From: Apibacter raozihei
Lineage (GTDB): Bacteria; Bacteroidota; Bacteroidia; Flavobacteriales; Weeksellaceae
Length of the DNA stretch: 64,000 nucleotides
Direction of reading: 5' to 3'
Assembly (NCBI RefSeq): GCF_004014855.1
Contig: NZ_CP034930.1
Span: 1,364,001 to 1,428,000, forward strand
Numbering within the stretch: the stretch's first letter is position 1; the number at the start of each line of letters is the position of its first letter. The notes below the pieces were generated by a model that was not told the origin of the DNA, did not search any database, and was given only the letters and a program-made list of their open reading frames with translations. The translations under genes were made by a program, and so were the position numbers. Below, piece after piece: positions 18,652 through 28,562 of the stretch.

Positions 18652-19233
18652 ATGAAAACATTTAATATAATTTCTAAAGTACTTTGTTTAGCCTTTGTTT
18701 TAACAGGTTTTTTGAGTTGTGGAGATAAGGCAGCACTTTCTGAAAGCACAGCTGTAAATGCAGTTGAAAAATATTTAAAGTCGTATCCTATTTATGAGAC
18801 TACGGAAATGGAAATTGGAGAAGTTCGCTTTAAAATTAAAAGAGACGAACAAAAACTGGTTGCCTATAAAAATCTTGCTTCTAAAGGATATATAAATTTT
18901 GAATTGTCTAAGCAAAAGAAAAAATTTCTAAGTAAAGATAGTATTTATATTTATGAAGTAAAGCTTACCGATAAAGCCAGACCTTTTGTTTTTAAACAAA
19001 AAAAGGAAAAGGTTGAGGTTAAAACCTACGAATATCAATTGGACGAAAAAGAACAAGCAAAAATTGAATTATCAGGTAAAAAATCTGGAAATGCTGTAGT
19101 AACCTTACAAAAAATTAATACTGATTTTGCAGAGCTAACTGCTGATAAAAATCCGCATAGTTCATTTATTACAAAATCATTTACTTTAAAATATAAAAAA
19201 GAAGAAGGCTGGGTGGTCACAAAAGATAAATAA
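18652..19233 (+). CDS. Hypothetical lipoprotein
   Basis: A 193-residue protein with a lipoprotein signal peptide ending at about Cys23 (GFLSC, followed by GDK). The mature part is lysine-rich with alternating strands and contains no motif I recognise. It is predicted to be envelope-anchored. It lies 54 bp after the CD225 gene on the same strand and is convergent with the dihydrofolate reductase gene 26 bp later. Confidence 0.75.
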   Translation: MKTFNIISKVLCLAFVLTGFLSCGDKAALSESTAVNAVEKYLKSYPIYETTEMEIGEVRFKIKRDEQKLVAYKNLASKGYINFELSKQKKKFLSKDSIYIYEVKLTDKARPFVFKQKKEKVEVKTYEYQLDEKEQAKIELSGKKSGNAVVTLQKINTDFAELTADKNPHSSFITKSFTLKYKKEEGWVVTKDK

Positions 19234-19259
19234 TATTTTTGTTTAAGAGTTTAGAATGT

Positions 19260-19754
19260 TTAATTCTTTCGGATATAAGTTAGGAATGTGAAGTCAAAAA
19301 AGTGCTTTTCATTTTTAGCATGAAATTCTTCAAACACACTTTCCCATTTAGATAAATCAAGCTTTGGGAAAAAAGTATCCGCTTCTTTTACTTTAGTATG
19401 AACTAAAGTAAGTTCTAGGGTATCTGCAAATTCCAGCGCTTGATTATATAGGATTCCACCACCGATAATGTAAGGATTTGGGTTCTGCTTTTTTGCTAAA
19501 TCCAAAGCCTCTTGAAGTGAATGAACAAGAACAACCCCCTCCGGAACAGTGTAATTCATATTGTTAGAAATAACAATGTTAGTTCGATTGGGTAAAGGTC
19601 TTCCTAAAGACTCAAATGTATTTCTCCCCATAATGACAGGATGGTTCTGGGTTAAAGCCTTAAAACGTTTTAGATCATCAGGTAAATGCCATAAAAGCTG
19701 ATTGTCTTTTCCAATGGCTTGATTTTCGTCTATTGCTGCAATAATGGTTATCAT
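19260..19754 (-). CDS. folA: Dihydrofolate reductase
   Basis: A 164-residue enzyme reducing dihydrofolate to tetrahydrofolate with NADPH. Family motifs are clear: IAAIDENQAIGKDNQLLWHL at the N-terminus, LPDDLKRFKALT (catalytic acid Asp and folate contacts), VIMGRNTFESLGRPLPNR, and the C-terminal IIGGGILYNQAL NADPH-binding segment. Length and all motifs are typical of chromosomal DHFR. I see no sign of a plasmid-type trimethoprim-resistant variant. Confidence 0.97.
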   Translation of the reverse strand: MITIIAAIDENQAIGKDNQLLWHLPDDLKRFKALTQNHPVIMGRNTFESLGRPLPNRTNIVISNNMNYTVPEGVVLVHSLQEALDLAKKQNPNPYIIGGGILYNQALEFADTLELTLVHTKVKEADTFFPKLDLSKWESVFEEFHAKNEKHFFDFTFLTYIRKN

Positions 19755-19797
19755 ACTATTTAATACTTAACAGCGGTAAAGTTACTATAAACTAAAT

Positions 19798-19832
19798 AAA
19801 AAATGCAGTAGTTTTAAACTACTGCATTTTTT
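19798..19832 (-). terminator. Terminator of the M1 aminopeptidase gene
   Basis: AAAAAATGCAGTAGTTT pairs perfectly with AAACTACTGCATTTTTT, with T runs on both strands. It lies 16 bp past the stop of the minus-strand aminopeptidase gene. Confidence 0.85.
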
Positions 19833-19848
19833 ATTTAATATAAAGCTA

Positions 19849-22326
19849 TTATTTCAACTTAGGTATTGCTTTTGAAATATACTCCACCTGATCTTTTAAA
19901 CTTTGATTATCAGGTTCTGAGGATAATGCTTGTTGTTTCAACTGATAAGCACCTTCCATAACATGACGTAATAATTCAGTAAAATTGCTGTAATTTTTCA
20001 CCTGTGGATAAATTCTCACAATAGAATCAATTACATTTCTTGTTTCCTGAGGATAATCTCCGCTCATAATGGTTCGGATAATTTCAAAATAAGTATTAGC
20101 TTCCTCTTGCGATTCTGATTTAGCAATCAGCTCAAGAATATTTTTAGAAATTGTTTCTAGTCGTGAGTAGTCTTTATTAACAATTGCTGTTTTTACTATA
20201 GCTGATAACAGAACTTCACCCGGATTTTGATCGTCAATACTAGTAACAATTTCCTGAGCTGCTGTTTTATCAGATTCAAGTAAACCTGTGATGCAAGCCG
20301 CTTTAATAGCATAAGAAGGACTTGCTGACAATTTTTTAAATAGACCGGCATATTGAGAAGCATTTATTTTTGCAAGTTGTTTAAGAGCTTCTGCCTGAAC
20401 TAATGTTTTGGAATCTGAACTGGCCAGTTTTTCTAAAATACTGGAAGATTTTTGTTTAACTCCCGGATTTGTTTCGTCTAGCTTAGAGATAGCAAATATG
20501 CGTATACCATAAAATTTATCATTGGCTGCTGCATTTAGTAAAGTTTCTAGTGCTTGAGTATTAGATGTCTGCACATCAGCAAGTTTTTCCAGGGCAATTA
20601 TCCTTGAATAATACTCAGGGCTATGTTTATATTGAAAAATATAATTTTCGGTATTCTTCTCATCTGTTATTTCTGATAAAATTATATGATCAGGATTTAC
20701 ATTTACCAATTGAGGTTTGGTTTTATAAGGAAGTTCAAAAGTATTTGATTCCGTAGCTTTGACCCAAACCTGATGTCTGGTAGCTTTTCCATTTTCATAC
20801 ACATCTATATCAAGAGGGAACTGGAATTTAGGGTCTTGAGTTTGAATTAAAATTATTTTTACGGATTTTTTTGCTTCATCATACGAATAGGTAACTTTTA
20901 GTTTAGGGTGTCCATTGCTGAAATACCATTGATTAAAAAACCAGTTCAGATCCTTACCTGTTACTTCTTCTAAAGCAAGACGAAGTTGGTGAGCTTCAAC
21001 CGCTTTGTACTCATTAGTTTTCAGAAAATTATTAAGTCCGGCAAAAAAAGCTTCATCTCCCAAATAATTTCTTAGCATATGTAGAATCAGGCCTCCTTTT
21101 TGGTAAGAAACAGCATCAAACATATCTTCTCTATTGGCATAATGAAAACGTACTAAATCTTTAGGGAAATTATCTCCTCCTAGTAAATAAGATTGTCTTT
21201 CTTCTCTTCTATGCTCTTCTGCTTTATCTTTTCCGTATTTATGTTCAAACCATAAATACTCTGAGTAATTAGCAAATGATTCATTAACAGTTAAGTTAGA
21301 CCAGCTTTCGGTAGTAGTAAGATCTCCAAACCAGTGGTGAAACAATTCATGAGCAATTACTGATTCCCAGCTGTTTTCATCAATAAGTTGTCCTGGTTTT
21401 TGTTGAGCTTTTTCCATATGTAAGGTAGCTGTGGTATTTTCCATAGCACCACTAACATAATCTCTACCTACCATTTGGCTGTATTTATCCCATGGGTAAG
21501 GATAATTTAACAAGTTGGAAAAGAATTCTATCATTGCCGGAGTATCACCGAAAATTTGTTTAGCATAAGGTTCATATTCTCTTTCAACATAATAGTCAAC
21601 AGGAATATTTTTCCATTTGTCTTTAACAACGGCGAAATCACCTACCCCCATAAAGAAAAGGTACGGAGCGTGTTTTTTGTCAAATTTCCAATAATCCGTA
21701 CGTGTTCCGTCAGAATTTTTAGTCTGGCTTTTTAGTGTACCATTAGAAAGTGTAACATACTTATCAGGAACGGTCATATAAATTTCCTGAGATGTTTTTT
21801 GGTTAGGAGTATCTAAAGTAGGAAACCAGCAGCTGCTTGATTCAGTTTCACCTTGCGTCCATATTTGCGTTGGCTTACCTTTTTCCTCTCCTCTCGGATT
21901 GATAAAATAAAGTCCTTTGGCGCTATTAATAGCAGCACTTCCTTCTTGGGTTACTTCAGATGGAATGGCTGTATATTTTATATAAACAGTATATTGCTCA
22001 TCTTTTTTATAATTTTTATCTAGCTGAACTTTTATTTTCGAATTTTTATAAGAGTATTTTAAACTTTTACCTCCGTTAAGCGTCACTTTTTCAATGACCA
22101 TTCCCTTGGCATCAAGAGCTAAGGAATCGGTGGTATAAAAATGTGGTTTAAGCGTTATCCAGGCTTCACCTAGAAGTTTTTCGTTAGGATAATCAAAACT
22201 TACTTTTAATTTGGTATGTACTAGATCGTTAACTAGTGTAGCCGATGGCCTATAATTAGAATAGTCTTGCGCTTTAATAAATAACAAAGCACTAAGAAAG
22301 ACCAGAAGTAAAATGCCTTTTCTCAT
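19849..22326 (-). CDS. Secreted M1 family zinc aminopeptidase with HEAT-like C-terminus
   Basis: An 825-residue protein with a signal peptide (about residues 1-19, ending IKAQ). M1 features: the exopeptidase motif SGAMENTTATLH, the zinc motif HELFHHWFGD starting at His326, and the third ligand Glu in NLTVNESFANYSEYLW. The C-terminal 250 residues are helical and look like HEAT/ERAP1-type repeats. Likely a periplasmic or exported aminopeptidase for peptide nutrition. It is monocistronic, with its own terminator. No T9SS sorting tail is visible, so it is likely periplasmic. Confidence 0.94.
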   Translation of the reverse strand: MRKGILLLVFLSALLFIKAQDYSNYRPSATLVNDLVHTKLKVSFDYPNEKLLGEAWITLKPHFYTTDSLALDAKGMVIEKVTLNGGKSLKYSYKNSKIKVQLDKNYKKDEQYTVYIKYTAIPSEVTQEGSAAINSAKGLYFINPRGEEKGKPTQIWTQGETESSSCWFPTLDTPNQKTSQEIYMTVPDKYVTLSNGTLKSQTKNSDGTRTDYWKFDKKHAPYLFFMGVGDFAVVKDKWKNIPVDYYVEREYEPYAKQIFGDTPAMIEFFSNLLNYPYPWDKYSQMVGRDYVSGAMENTTATLHMEKAQQKPGQLIDENSWESVIAHELFHHWFGDLTTTESWSNLTVNESFANYSEYLWFEHKYGKDKAEEHRREERQSYLLGGDNFPKDLVRFHYANREDMFDAVSYQKGGLILHMLRNYLGDEAFFAGLNNFLKTNEYKAVEAHQLRLALEEVTGKDLNWFFNQWYFSNGHPKLKVTYSYDEAKKSVKIILIQTQDPKFQFPLDIDVYENGKATRHQVWVKATESNTFELPYKTKPQLVNVNPDHIILSEITDEKNTENYIFQYKHSPEYYSRIIALEKLADVQTSNTQALETLLNAAANDKFYGIRIFAISKLDETNPGVKQKSSSILEKLASSDSKTLVQAEALKQLAKINASQYAGLFKKLSASPSYAIKAACITGLLESDKTAAQEIVTSIDDQNPGEVLLSAIVKTAIVNKDYSRLETISKNILELIAKSESQEEANTYFEIIRTIMSGDYPQETRNVIDSIVRIYPQVKNYSNFTELLRHVMEGAYQLKQQALSSEPDNQSLKDQVEYISKAIPKLK

Positions 22327-22492
22327 TGTATATAAATTTTACAGATTAGTAAGTATAAATACCTGTTTTGTTACAAATGTAAAAATATTAATGAGTGCTT
22401 AGTTGTTTTTTTGATAAAATGTAAAATTAATTATTTTAAAAATACTGATTTATATATGCTATTTGGTGTAAATTAAAGTAATTATTTGATTT

Positions 22493-22786
22493 TTAAACAA
22501 ATTTGATGGATTTAAAGTATTTTTTTTCAAGTTTATTATGAATAGCCTCTAATATTTTATTTTTATTTAAATGAAGTTCATTTCTTATAACTGCGGAATC
22601 CATAAATAGAAATAAATTCTGGTTTTCGGTATGTATTTTTTTTGTATGAGATGTAATAGATGGCCCCATTAATTCTTTCCAAATTATCTCAGTTTTAACT
22701 AGCAATAAACGTTCTTCCATACCTAAATCATGAATTAAACTTTTTAAAGCAGAATTACATGTTTGTTCTTTTCTACGTATACTCAT
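22493..22786 (-). CDS. DUF721 (DciA-like) protein
   Basis: A 97-residue protein beginning MSIRRKEQTCNSALKSLIHD, with VKTEIIWKELMGPSITSHTK and a following LFLFMDSAVIRNELHLNKNK segment. This is the DUF721 pattern, related to the helicase loader-like DciA family. Members bind nucleic acid or replicative helicase in other bacteria; the role in Bacteroidota is not proven. In many Bacteroidota the gene sits directly beside recF. Here recF lies about 10 kb away on the same strand. Confidence 0.8.
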   Translation of the reverse strand: MSIRRKEQTCNSALKSLIHDLGMEERLLLVKTEIIWKELMGPSITSHTKKIHTENQNLFLFMDSAVIRNELHLNKNKILEAIHNKLEKKYFKSIKFV

Positions 22787-22894
22787 TTATGGATTAATTT
22801 ATTAGCAAAAATACATATTAAACTATAGTTATATAAATTTTTGTCAAATAAAATTTGAGGATTTTTTTAAAACATTTATTGCTTAAGATTAAAT

Positions 22895-22936
22895 AAAAAA
22901 AGGAAAAGGCTCTGCACAGAGCCTTTTCCTTTTTTT
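22895..22936 (-). terminator. Strong intrinsic terminator of the T9SS cargo gene
   Basis: A 20-bp perfect stem with GGAAAAGGCTCTG at its core, closed by a CA loop and flanked by A and T runs, lies 14 bp past the stop of the minus-strand gene ending at 22951. Confidence 0.9.
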
Positions 22937-22950
22937 ATTTAATAGCTTAT

Positions 22951-25900
22951 CTATTGATTTTTAATTATTTTTCTGCTCATGGTTTTGCCCTGAAGTTTTA
23001 CCTGAGCTATATATACTCCAGTAGGTAAATTTTGGATATTTACATCAAGATTGTTATCTCCTCTAAAATCTTGTGTATGAACTACGGAACCATTCATGTT
23101 ATATAATTGAACAGAACCTTCTGAAACCTTAGTCATTTTAATTTTAAAAACACCTGTAGTAGGATTAGGAGTAACTAAAATTTCTTCTTCAGATTGCTGA
23201 ACAATCGGAGTTGTAATTTCAGGCTCATCAGTTCCTAGTGAAGATTCTTGTTTAGTAATAGATTGTTGAGTAAATCTTATTTCATCTTTAGCGCATCTTA
23301 CTGGTAGTGCAGTTCTTGGTCTGACAAGATTGGAAGGGTTTATTCCGTCTTTTCCGGTACCAAAAGCCATAGCTAGTGGTCTTAGATTGCTCTGGCTGCT
23401 ACCGTACATAGTTGCAGACCAATTTTGACCATATATTAACAATCCGTCCAAGTAAAAAGGTCTGGTTTCTTCAATTCCTCTACCTCCATCAGAAGGAAAA
23501 TGTCCTAAATTATATTTAGCTGATGTGAGCATAACCCCTATAGTTCCTAATTTATTAGACATGGATTTTCCGGATAAAGCCTCTAAGGAAGTCGTTTGTG
23601 AAGGGGTCTCAAAATTCCATGAACCGCTCCATTTCCATGAACCCATTCCCTCTTTGTACCAAGGGGAACCAGAAGTTCCTGCATTTGCAAAATCCGGTAC
23701 TCTCCATCCTTCTGGACATGGATCGAAAGGAGATTTTTTTTCAGCATGTCCCCACATGTTTTGGTATACGTCTGGTAACCAACCTCTATCTGTTCCTCGA
23801 TAAATATGAGATAAAGGATTTCTTGTTGCTTGAAGAAGTACATTTTCTAACTTTTTTTCTGTAGAAAGAAGAATGTATTGTTTTTCATAATCATCTATTC
23901 GTTCTATTTTACTATTGAATTGTTGCTTACCACTGTTATTTGAACCTAAATATATATTATCATGATATCCCCAATAACCTTGATCGAATAATATAAATAC
24001 GGGCATCGGATCTTTTCTTCCCCATTGAAAAAGTAAACCTCTTGTATTTTCAAAAGCATTTGATTTGTCAGAAGATAAATCGTAATCTATAGCACCTAAA
24101 TTTCTGTCCATAAAAGTCGTTGTTAAAGGTACTGACCCGCTAGATGTATTAAAAGCAAGATAGTTTTCATTTTTTTTAGAATATCTTTCCTGATTGCTGT
24201 AAGTAGCTGTATTAGTTGTAGGATCGGAATTGGATACCCATATATGCCAGCTCCAAAGAATAGGATCTTCAGAGTTTCCTTTACTTCCAGAGTGTAAGGA
24301 TACTACAGCATTTCCTGATTTGTTGGGATTAACTTTTACTACAATATTTCCATTTTCATTATTACCACTAAGGGTCACTTTCTCGATTAATTCAACATCA
24401 GTACTCCAATAAATGTTTGTTGATAGTTTTCCTTCCGGCCATTGTTGTTCGGTTAAATATTGATTGTATACTGCAAAAGCTTTATTTACAGGAATATTAA
24501 TTTGTTGTGCATTGCTACTTTTAACCAATAAATAACTGTTAGGATTTTCCAATCCTGTTGTGTAGGTTCTGCCTTCTTCCATTATATATTGTGTTGTAAA
24601 ACTTGAAACAGGAGTATCTTCTTTCACACATCGTATTGCATTTAATGTTGAAGTTTGACCAGAATCAAAGTCTCTTGTGTAAACAGAATAAGAACCATTT
24701 TGATTATCTTGTAAGAAGTCAGCAACCAAATGTAAAAGCGATGCTGTTCCCCATTCATTTAAAGTACCGCTCCATAAGTATGCTTCAGATCCTTCATCCT
24801 GAAATACTAATTTATTGCTGTAAATTGTGAAATGTCCAGTAGTTGGTATCTGTCCTAAATTATATCCTTTAGTACTGCTAAAGTCAAATCCTAGTCCCGG
24901 ATAAATTTTAACACCAGAATACTTCTGTTGATTTACCAATCCTTCTTTTGAATTATTGAAGGTAACTTGTGGAGTAGAGCCAGATTTTCCCCATGGAGAT
25001 GAGTCGTATTGATCTGTAAATTGATGAGCGTAAGTAGGAACTCTCCATCCTGAGGGGCAAGGATCATAAGGCGATTTTTGCTTTTGTGTATAAACTTTAT
25101 AATTTAATCTCTTTCCGTCCGTATTATCAGACCATAAGTTTAATACTTTATTGTTTTTTCTGTAATATTCAGATAGACTATTGGTTACCCAGGAAACTGA
25201 GTCTGGAACGTAATTTACGGTTTGGCCTGATGAATTTTTAATCGTTACTAAATCACTTTTGAGTGGAGTTAAAATTGTAAATGGATTTTTAATGCTCTCT
25301 TGAATATTAGCATTGATTTCCTTGTAGGGTCTATCCTTTTCAATTTTATTCATGTAATCCATATTTGATATTCTTCCGTAAGGTAAAGAGTTTATTGTAG
25401 GAGCTGATCCGTCTTTATATACAAAAGAAGGAAACGGATCTTTTCTGCCCCACTGATACATTAATCCTCCGGAACGATTCCAGTCATTACCCACAAAAGC
25501 ATTGGAAACAGCACCTAAATTTCTGTCCATAAAATTTGAAACTAAATGCTCTTTGCTTCCTGGATTATTATCATAAGTAATTCCTTTGGTAGGATCATCG
25601 GTCACCCAGATATGCCAGCTCCAATAAACAGGATCTTTAGCAGGGGTTCCTGAATCACCTATATGTAAAGCAATAACGGCATTACCTTTTCCTTTAATAT
25701 TATTAATAATAACTTTTATTTTTGAATCTTTACCATTTTGGTCAATGGTTGTAGAACGTATTAAACCTTCCACATCTTCCCAATATATAGAAGCTGAAAG
25801 TTTTCCTTGTGGCAAAGGCTTTTGTAAGTATTCATTATTTTTCCACATTGCAAAAGCCTTTGCCACAGGGATTTCCAATCCTCCGTATGAATTATTTCTA

Positions 25901-26067
25901 GCAATATCTACATCATAGATATAACTATTGGGTGCATTAAGTTCTAAAAGTTCTGATTCGTCAAGTTTTTGAGTGTTAATATTACTATTTTTTTCAATTG
26001 ATTGTCCTAAACTAAAAGTAGAACTTACCAAAAAGCAAAGAAACAGTAAATAATAATTTTTTTTCAT
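22951..26067 (-). CDS. Large secreted protein with duplicated FISUMP-like modules and T9SS tail
   Basis: A 1038-residue protein with a signal peptide (residues 1-22). It contains two tandem copies of one module. Each has a strand block ending DPVYWSWHIWVTDD or DPILWSWHIWVSNS, then FMDRNLGAV or FMDRNLGAI, a YQWGRKDPFP or FQWGRKDPMP motif, and finally PYDPCPSGWRVP or PFDPCPEGWRVP. The CPxGWRVP pattern is that of the Fibrobacter-succinogenes-type paralogous domain found in Bacteroidota surface proteins. The last 75 residues, from VTPNPTTGVFKIKM to SRKIIKNQ, are a type A T9SS sorting domain. It is probably exported to the cell surface. The activity is unknown; such modules are often adhesive or carbohydrate-linked. 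Confidence 0.9.
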   Translation of the reverse strand: MKKNYYLLFLCFLVSSTFSLGQSIEKNSNINTQKLDESELLELNAPNSYIYDVDIARNNSYGGLEIPVAKAFAMWKNNEYLQKPLPQGKLSASIYWEDVEGLIRSTTIDQNGKDSKIKVIINNIKGKGNAVIALHIGDSGTPAKDPVYWSWHIWVTDDPTKGITYDNNPGSKEHLVSNFMDRNLGAVSNAFVGNDWNRSGGLMYQWGRKDPFPSFVYKDGSAPTINSLPYGRISNMDYMNKIEKDRPYKEINANIQESIKNPFTILTPLKSDLVTIKNSSGQTVNYVPDSVSWVTNSLSEYYRKNNKVLNLWSDNTDGKRLNYKVYTQKQKSPYDPCPSGWRVPTYAHQFTDQYDSSPWGKSGSTPQVTFNNSKEGLVNQQKYSGVKIYPGLGFDFSSTKGYNLGQIPTTGHFTIYSNKLVFQDEGSEAYLWSGTLNEWGTASLLHLVADFLQDNQNGSYSVYTRDFDSGQTSTLNAIRCVKEDTPVSSFTTQYIMEEGRTYTTGLENPNSYLLVKSSNAQQINIPVNKAFAVYNQYLTEQQWPEGKLSTNIYWSTDVELIEKVTLSGNNENGNIVVKVNPNKSGNAVVSLHSGSKGNSEDPILWSWHIWVSNSDPTTNTATYSNQERYSKKNENYLAFNTSSGSVPLTTTFMDRNLGAIDYDLSSDKSNAFENTRGLLFQWGRKDPMPVFILFDQGYWGYHDNIYLGSNNSGKQQFNSKIERIDDYEKQYILLSTEKKLENVLLQATRNPLSHIYRGTDRGWLPDVYQNMWGHAEKKSPFDPCPEGWRVPDFANAGTSGSPWYKEGMGSWKWSGSWNFETPSQTTSLEALSGKSMSNKLGTIGVMLTSAKYNLGHFPSDGGRGIEETRPFYLDGLLIYGQNWSATMYGSSQSNLRPLAMAFGTGKDGINPSNLVRPRTALPVRCAKDEIRFTQQSITKQESSLGTDEPEITTPIVQQSEEEILVTPNPTTGVFKIKMTKVSEGSVQLYNMNGSVVHTQDFRGDNNLDVNIQNLPTGVYIAQVKLQGKTMSRKIIKNQ

Positions 26068-26806
26068 AAAATGAGATTTGATTTTGTTTGAATATTTATT
26101 TTTTAGTGTTTTTTTTGAAAAAAAATGTTAAGGCTTGCTTACGATATAGCTTATCTATCAATAAAATATAGAGGTAAGATTTTTTAGTGGTTAGTTAGTA
26201 GGGCATCTAATAAATAATCATGATTTGCTTTGTTTTTTACAACCAGGCAATTAAGATTTTTAAAGAGGTAAATCTTAAATGAAAATTTTTAGTTTCTATA
26301 TAGTTTTTTAGTCAAATTTTTATTTTAAATTAATTATAAAGTTTTTTGTTGTGTAATTATTCAATAAGTAAGGAACAAATTCAGTAGTAGTTAAAAAGAA
26401 TGTAAATTATATAATCAGCAGAAGTATGTATATAATTTATAAGTTTAAATAGTGTTAAAATTATTTGTCTTTTAATATCAAAATGTTTCTTGTAATTTTA
26501 TGTTGACATTAAAAAACAGGCAAATTTAATAATAATTATAATACAAATGGTAAAAAATGTGTATATTTTTTTTGTTAAATAATAATTATTGTCTGCAACT
26601 CGCTGTAGAAAAGAGAAAAAAGATCTTTATATCATAAATATTTTACCTTAAATTCAGGTAAAGTAATGAAGAATTAATAAAAAACAGACTTTTTCTGGAT
26701 AAAAAAGGTAGCAAAATTCTATCTTATTAACGTTTTTTTAATAAAATTTTTTATTTTTTAACTAATTATTTTTTGATTGATTATTAAATTTAGATTGTTA
26801 AAACTT
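26068..26806. other. 739-bp AT-rich intergenic region with small hairpins, no gene seen
   Basis: No convincing open reading frame occurs on either strand. Two perfect small inverted repeats are visible: TTAAGATTT/AAATCTTAA at 26251-26278 and TTTACCT/AGGTAAA at 26642-26662. The region must hold the promoter of the T9SS cargo gene (minus strand) and the 3' end of the LytTR operon. No clear TTTG/TAnnTTTG pair was found. It is a natural place for LytTR binding sites, which need experimental mapping. Confidence 0.5.
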
Positions 26807-27508
26807 TTATTTCTTGAAAAAAAGATCTAAAAAATTATTTCTATATATGTTTCCAATTGAAATTTCATAAGATTGGATATGTACATCATTGCTGTCAAAT
26901 GAATCAATATGATGAGTATTTATAATATAGGATTTGTTAATCCTGAAAAATATATTTTTAGGAAGATATGCGTGAATATTTTTCAAATTCATTTTGGTTA
27001 TTATACGTTGTTTGTCAGTTTGTATAATTACGTAATCTTTCAGTCCTTCAATAAAAAGAATTTCTTCAAAATTTATCTTAAAATATCTACGTTCAGATTT
27101 TACAAAAATATATTTTTCATTTATAGTGGCAAGTTGTTCTTTTTCTGCGCTTTTAAGAAGTTTATTATATGAAGTTGCTTTATTTACTGCTTTAAAAAAA
27201 CGATTCTCATCAATAGGTTTTAATAGATAATCTATTGCATCAACTTCATAACTTTCACAGGCATATTCAGTGTAGGCAGTAGTGAAAATAATAAGAGTAT
27301 TTTTTGATATGGATTTTGCAAATTCAATTCCGCTGGTACCAGGCATGCGAATATCAAGAAAAATTAAATCAACATTATTTAATATTAAAAAATTTTGCGC
27401 AGAATCAGCATTATTAAACGACCCTAATAATTTAAGAGATGTTTTTTCAACCATGAGCTGAATTCCTTCACGAGCAAGTGGTTCATCATCTACGATTATA
27501 CAATTCAT
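26807..27508 (-). CDS. LytTR family response regulator
   Basis: A 233-residue regulator. The receiver domain (1-115) has the acidic pair in IIVDDEPLAREG, phospho-acceptor Asp52 in IFLDIRMPGTSG, and Lys in DYLLKPIDE. The C-terminal LytTR DNA-binding domain (about 130-233) has YFKINFEEILFIEGLKDYVI and FFRINKSYIINTHHID. It overlaps the LytS-type kinase gene by 23 bp, so the two are a cognate pair. The nearest possible target is the T9SS cargo gene downstream. Confidence 0.94.
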   Translation of the reverse strand: MNCIIVDDEPLAREGIQLMVEKTSLKLLGSFNNADSAQNFLILNNVDLIFLDIRMPGTSGIEFAKSISKNTLIIFTTAYTEYACESYEVDAIDYLLKPIDENRFFKAVNKATSYNKLLKSAEKEQLATINEKYIFVKSERRYFKINFEEILFIEGLKDYVIIQTDKQRIITKMNLKNIHAYLPKNIFFRINKSYIINTHHIDSFDSNDVHIQSYEISIGNIYRNNFLDLFFKK

Positions 27509-28562
27509 TAGAAATAGTTAAGTTTACAATGTACAGGTCCGATTTATTCTCCATATATAGTATATGCTTGTCAGGATACAATAATTCCAGTCTTCTTTTA
27601 ATATTTAGTAATCCTAAACCTCCGTTTAAATAGTTTTTTCTTTTTTCAGGCTGAGAATTAATACATGAAAATATAAGTGTATTTTCTGAAATCTCAAAAT
27701 TTATATGGATAAAAGTACTTTTTTCACTATCAATATTGTGCTTTACAGCATTTTCTACAAAAGGAATGAAAAGTAAGGGAGGAATTGTAATGAAGTTGTT
27801 TCCCTTTACAGATAAAGAAAATTCAAAATAATCACGACGTATCTTTTCCAGATTTAAAAAATCAGTAAGAAATTGAATATCCTCATTTAGAGAAATAACA
27901 TGCTTAGAGCTATTATGAATTTGATATTTTAATAAATCGCTCAGTTTATGTAGGACAATAGATGCCTCCTTAGGATTTTTTTTTGTTAGTACGTTCACAT
28001 TGTTTAACATATTAAATAAAAAGTGAGGATTAATCTGATTTTTTAATTGCTCTATTTCAGATTGTGAATTTATATTTTTTAATTCTTGAATTCTTTGTTC
28101 ATTAAATATCCATTGTTGAAACAATAAAAATGTGGATGAGGAGACACATCCAAATCCTAATATAATTAAAGCAGAAAAAATATTGATTAGAGATGTACTA
28201 TATAAGTAAGTTTTACGATCAATGGAATCTAACAAATTAACAAAATATTGACTTATTATAATTAAAGTAAATGCAAAAAATATGGATATTAGTAATAAAC
28301 TGAAATATCTTGTAAGTTTATTCTTTAATAAATATTTGGGAGCTAAGTAATATAAATTAAAAAGAATAAGAAATAAGGTAATAAAAATAAAGGAAATGAA
28401 AATACACCATTGACCTATAAAACCATCATATAAACCATTAAAAGCTATTTCTGCAGATATAATTAGTATAATTAGTAAAAACAGAATATTTCTTTCTAAG
28501 ATAAATTTTTTATCTGTAAAAAAAATGAAAATAGGATTTGTTTGATTTTGTTTATAATTCAT
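27486..28562 (-). CDS. LytS-type membrane sensor histidine kinase, intact
   Basis: A 358-residue protein with four transmembrane helices in the first 150 residues, then the His_kinase domain of the LytS/YehU type. The phospho-acceptor His180 is in LKNQINPHFLFNML. The N-box is present as IPFVENAVKHNI and the G-box as GGLGLLNIKRRLELLY. It overlaps the regulator gene downstream and the degenerate kinase gene upstream (4 bp). The signal is unknown; the membrane helices leave only short external loops, so sensing is probably within the membrane or through a partner. Confidence 0.93.
   Translation of the reverse strand: MNYKQNQTNPIFIFFTDKKFILERNILFLLIILIISAEIAFNGLYDGFIGQWCIFISFIFITLFLILFNLYYLAPKYLLKNKLTRYFSLLLISIFFAFTLIIISQYFVNLLDSIDRKTYLYSTSLINIFSALIILGFGCVSSSTFLLFQQWIFNEQRIQELKNINSQSEIEQLKNQINPHFLFNMLNNVNVLTKKNPKEASIVLHKLSDLLKYQIHNSSKHVISLNEDIQFLTDFLNLEKIRRDYFEFSLSVKGNNFITIPPLLFIPFVENAVKHNIDSEKSTFIHINFEISENTLIFSCINSQPEKRKNYLNGGLGLLNIKRRLELLYPDKHILYMENKSDLYIVNLTISNELYNRR

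Noticed and set aside
23525-23864. Several overlapping frames inside the T9SS cargo gene
   Set aside because: All lie within the long cargo gene, overlap one another in different frames, and show no family motifs.
26068-26806. Small RNA or CRISPR-like repeats in the 739-bp gap
   Set aside because: Only two unrelated short inverted repeats are present; there are no direct repeats with regular spacing and no clear promoter-terminator pair.
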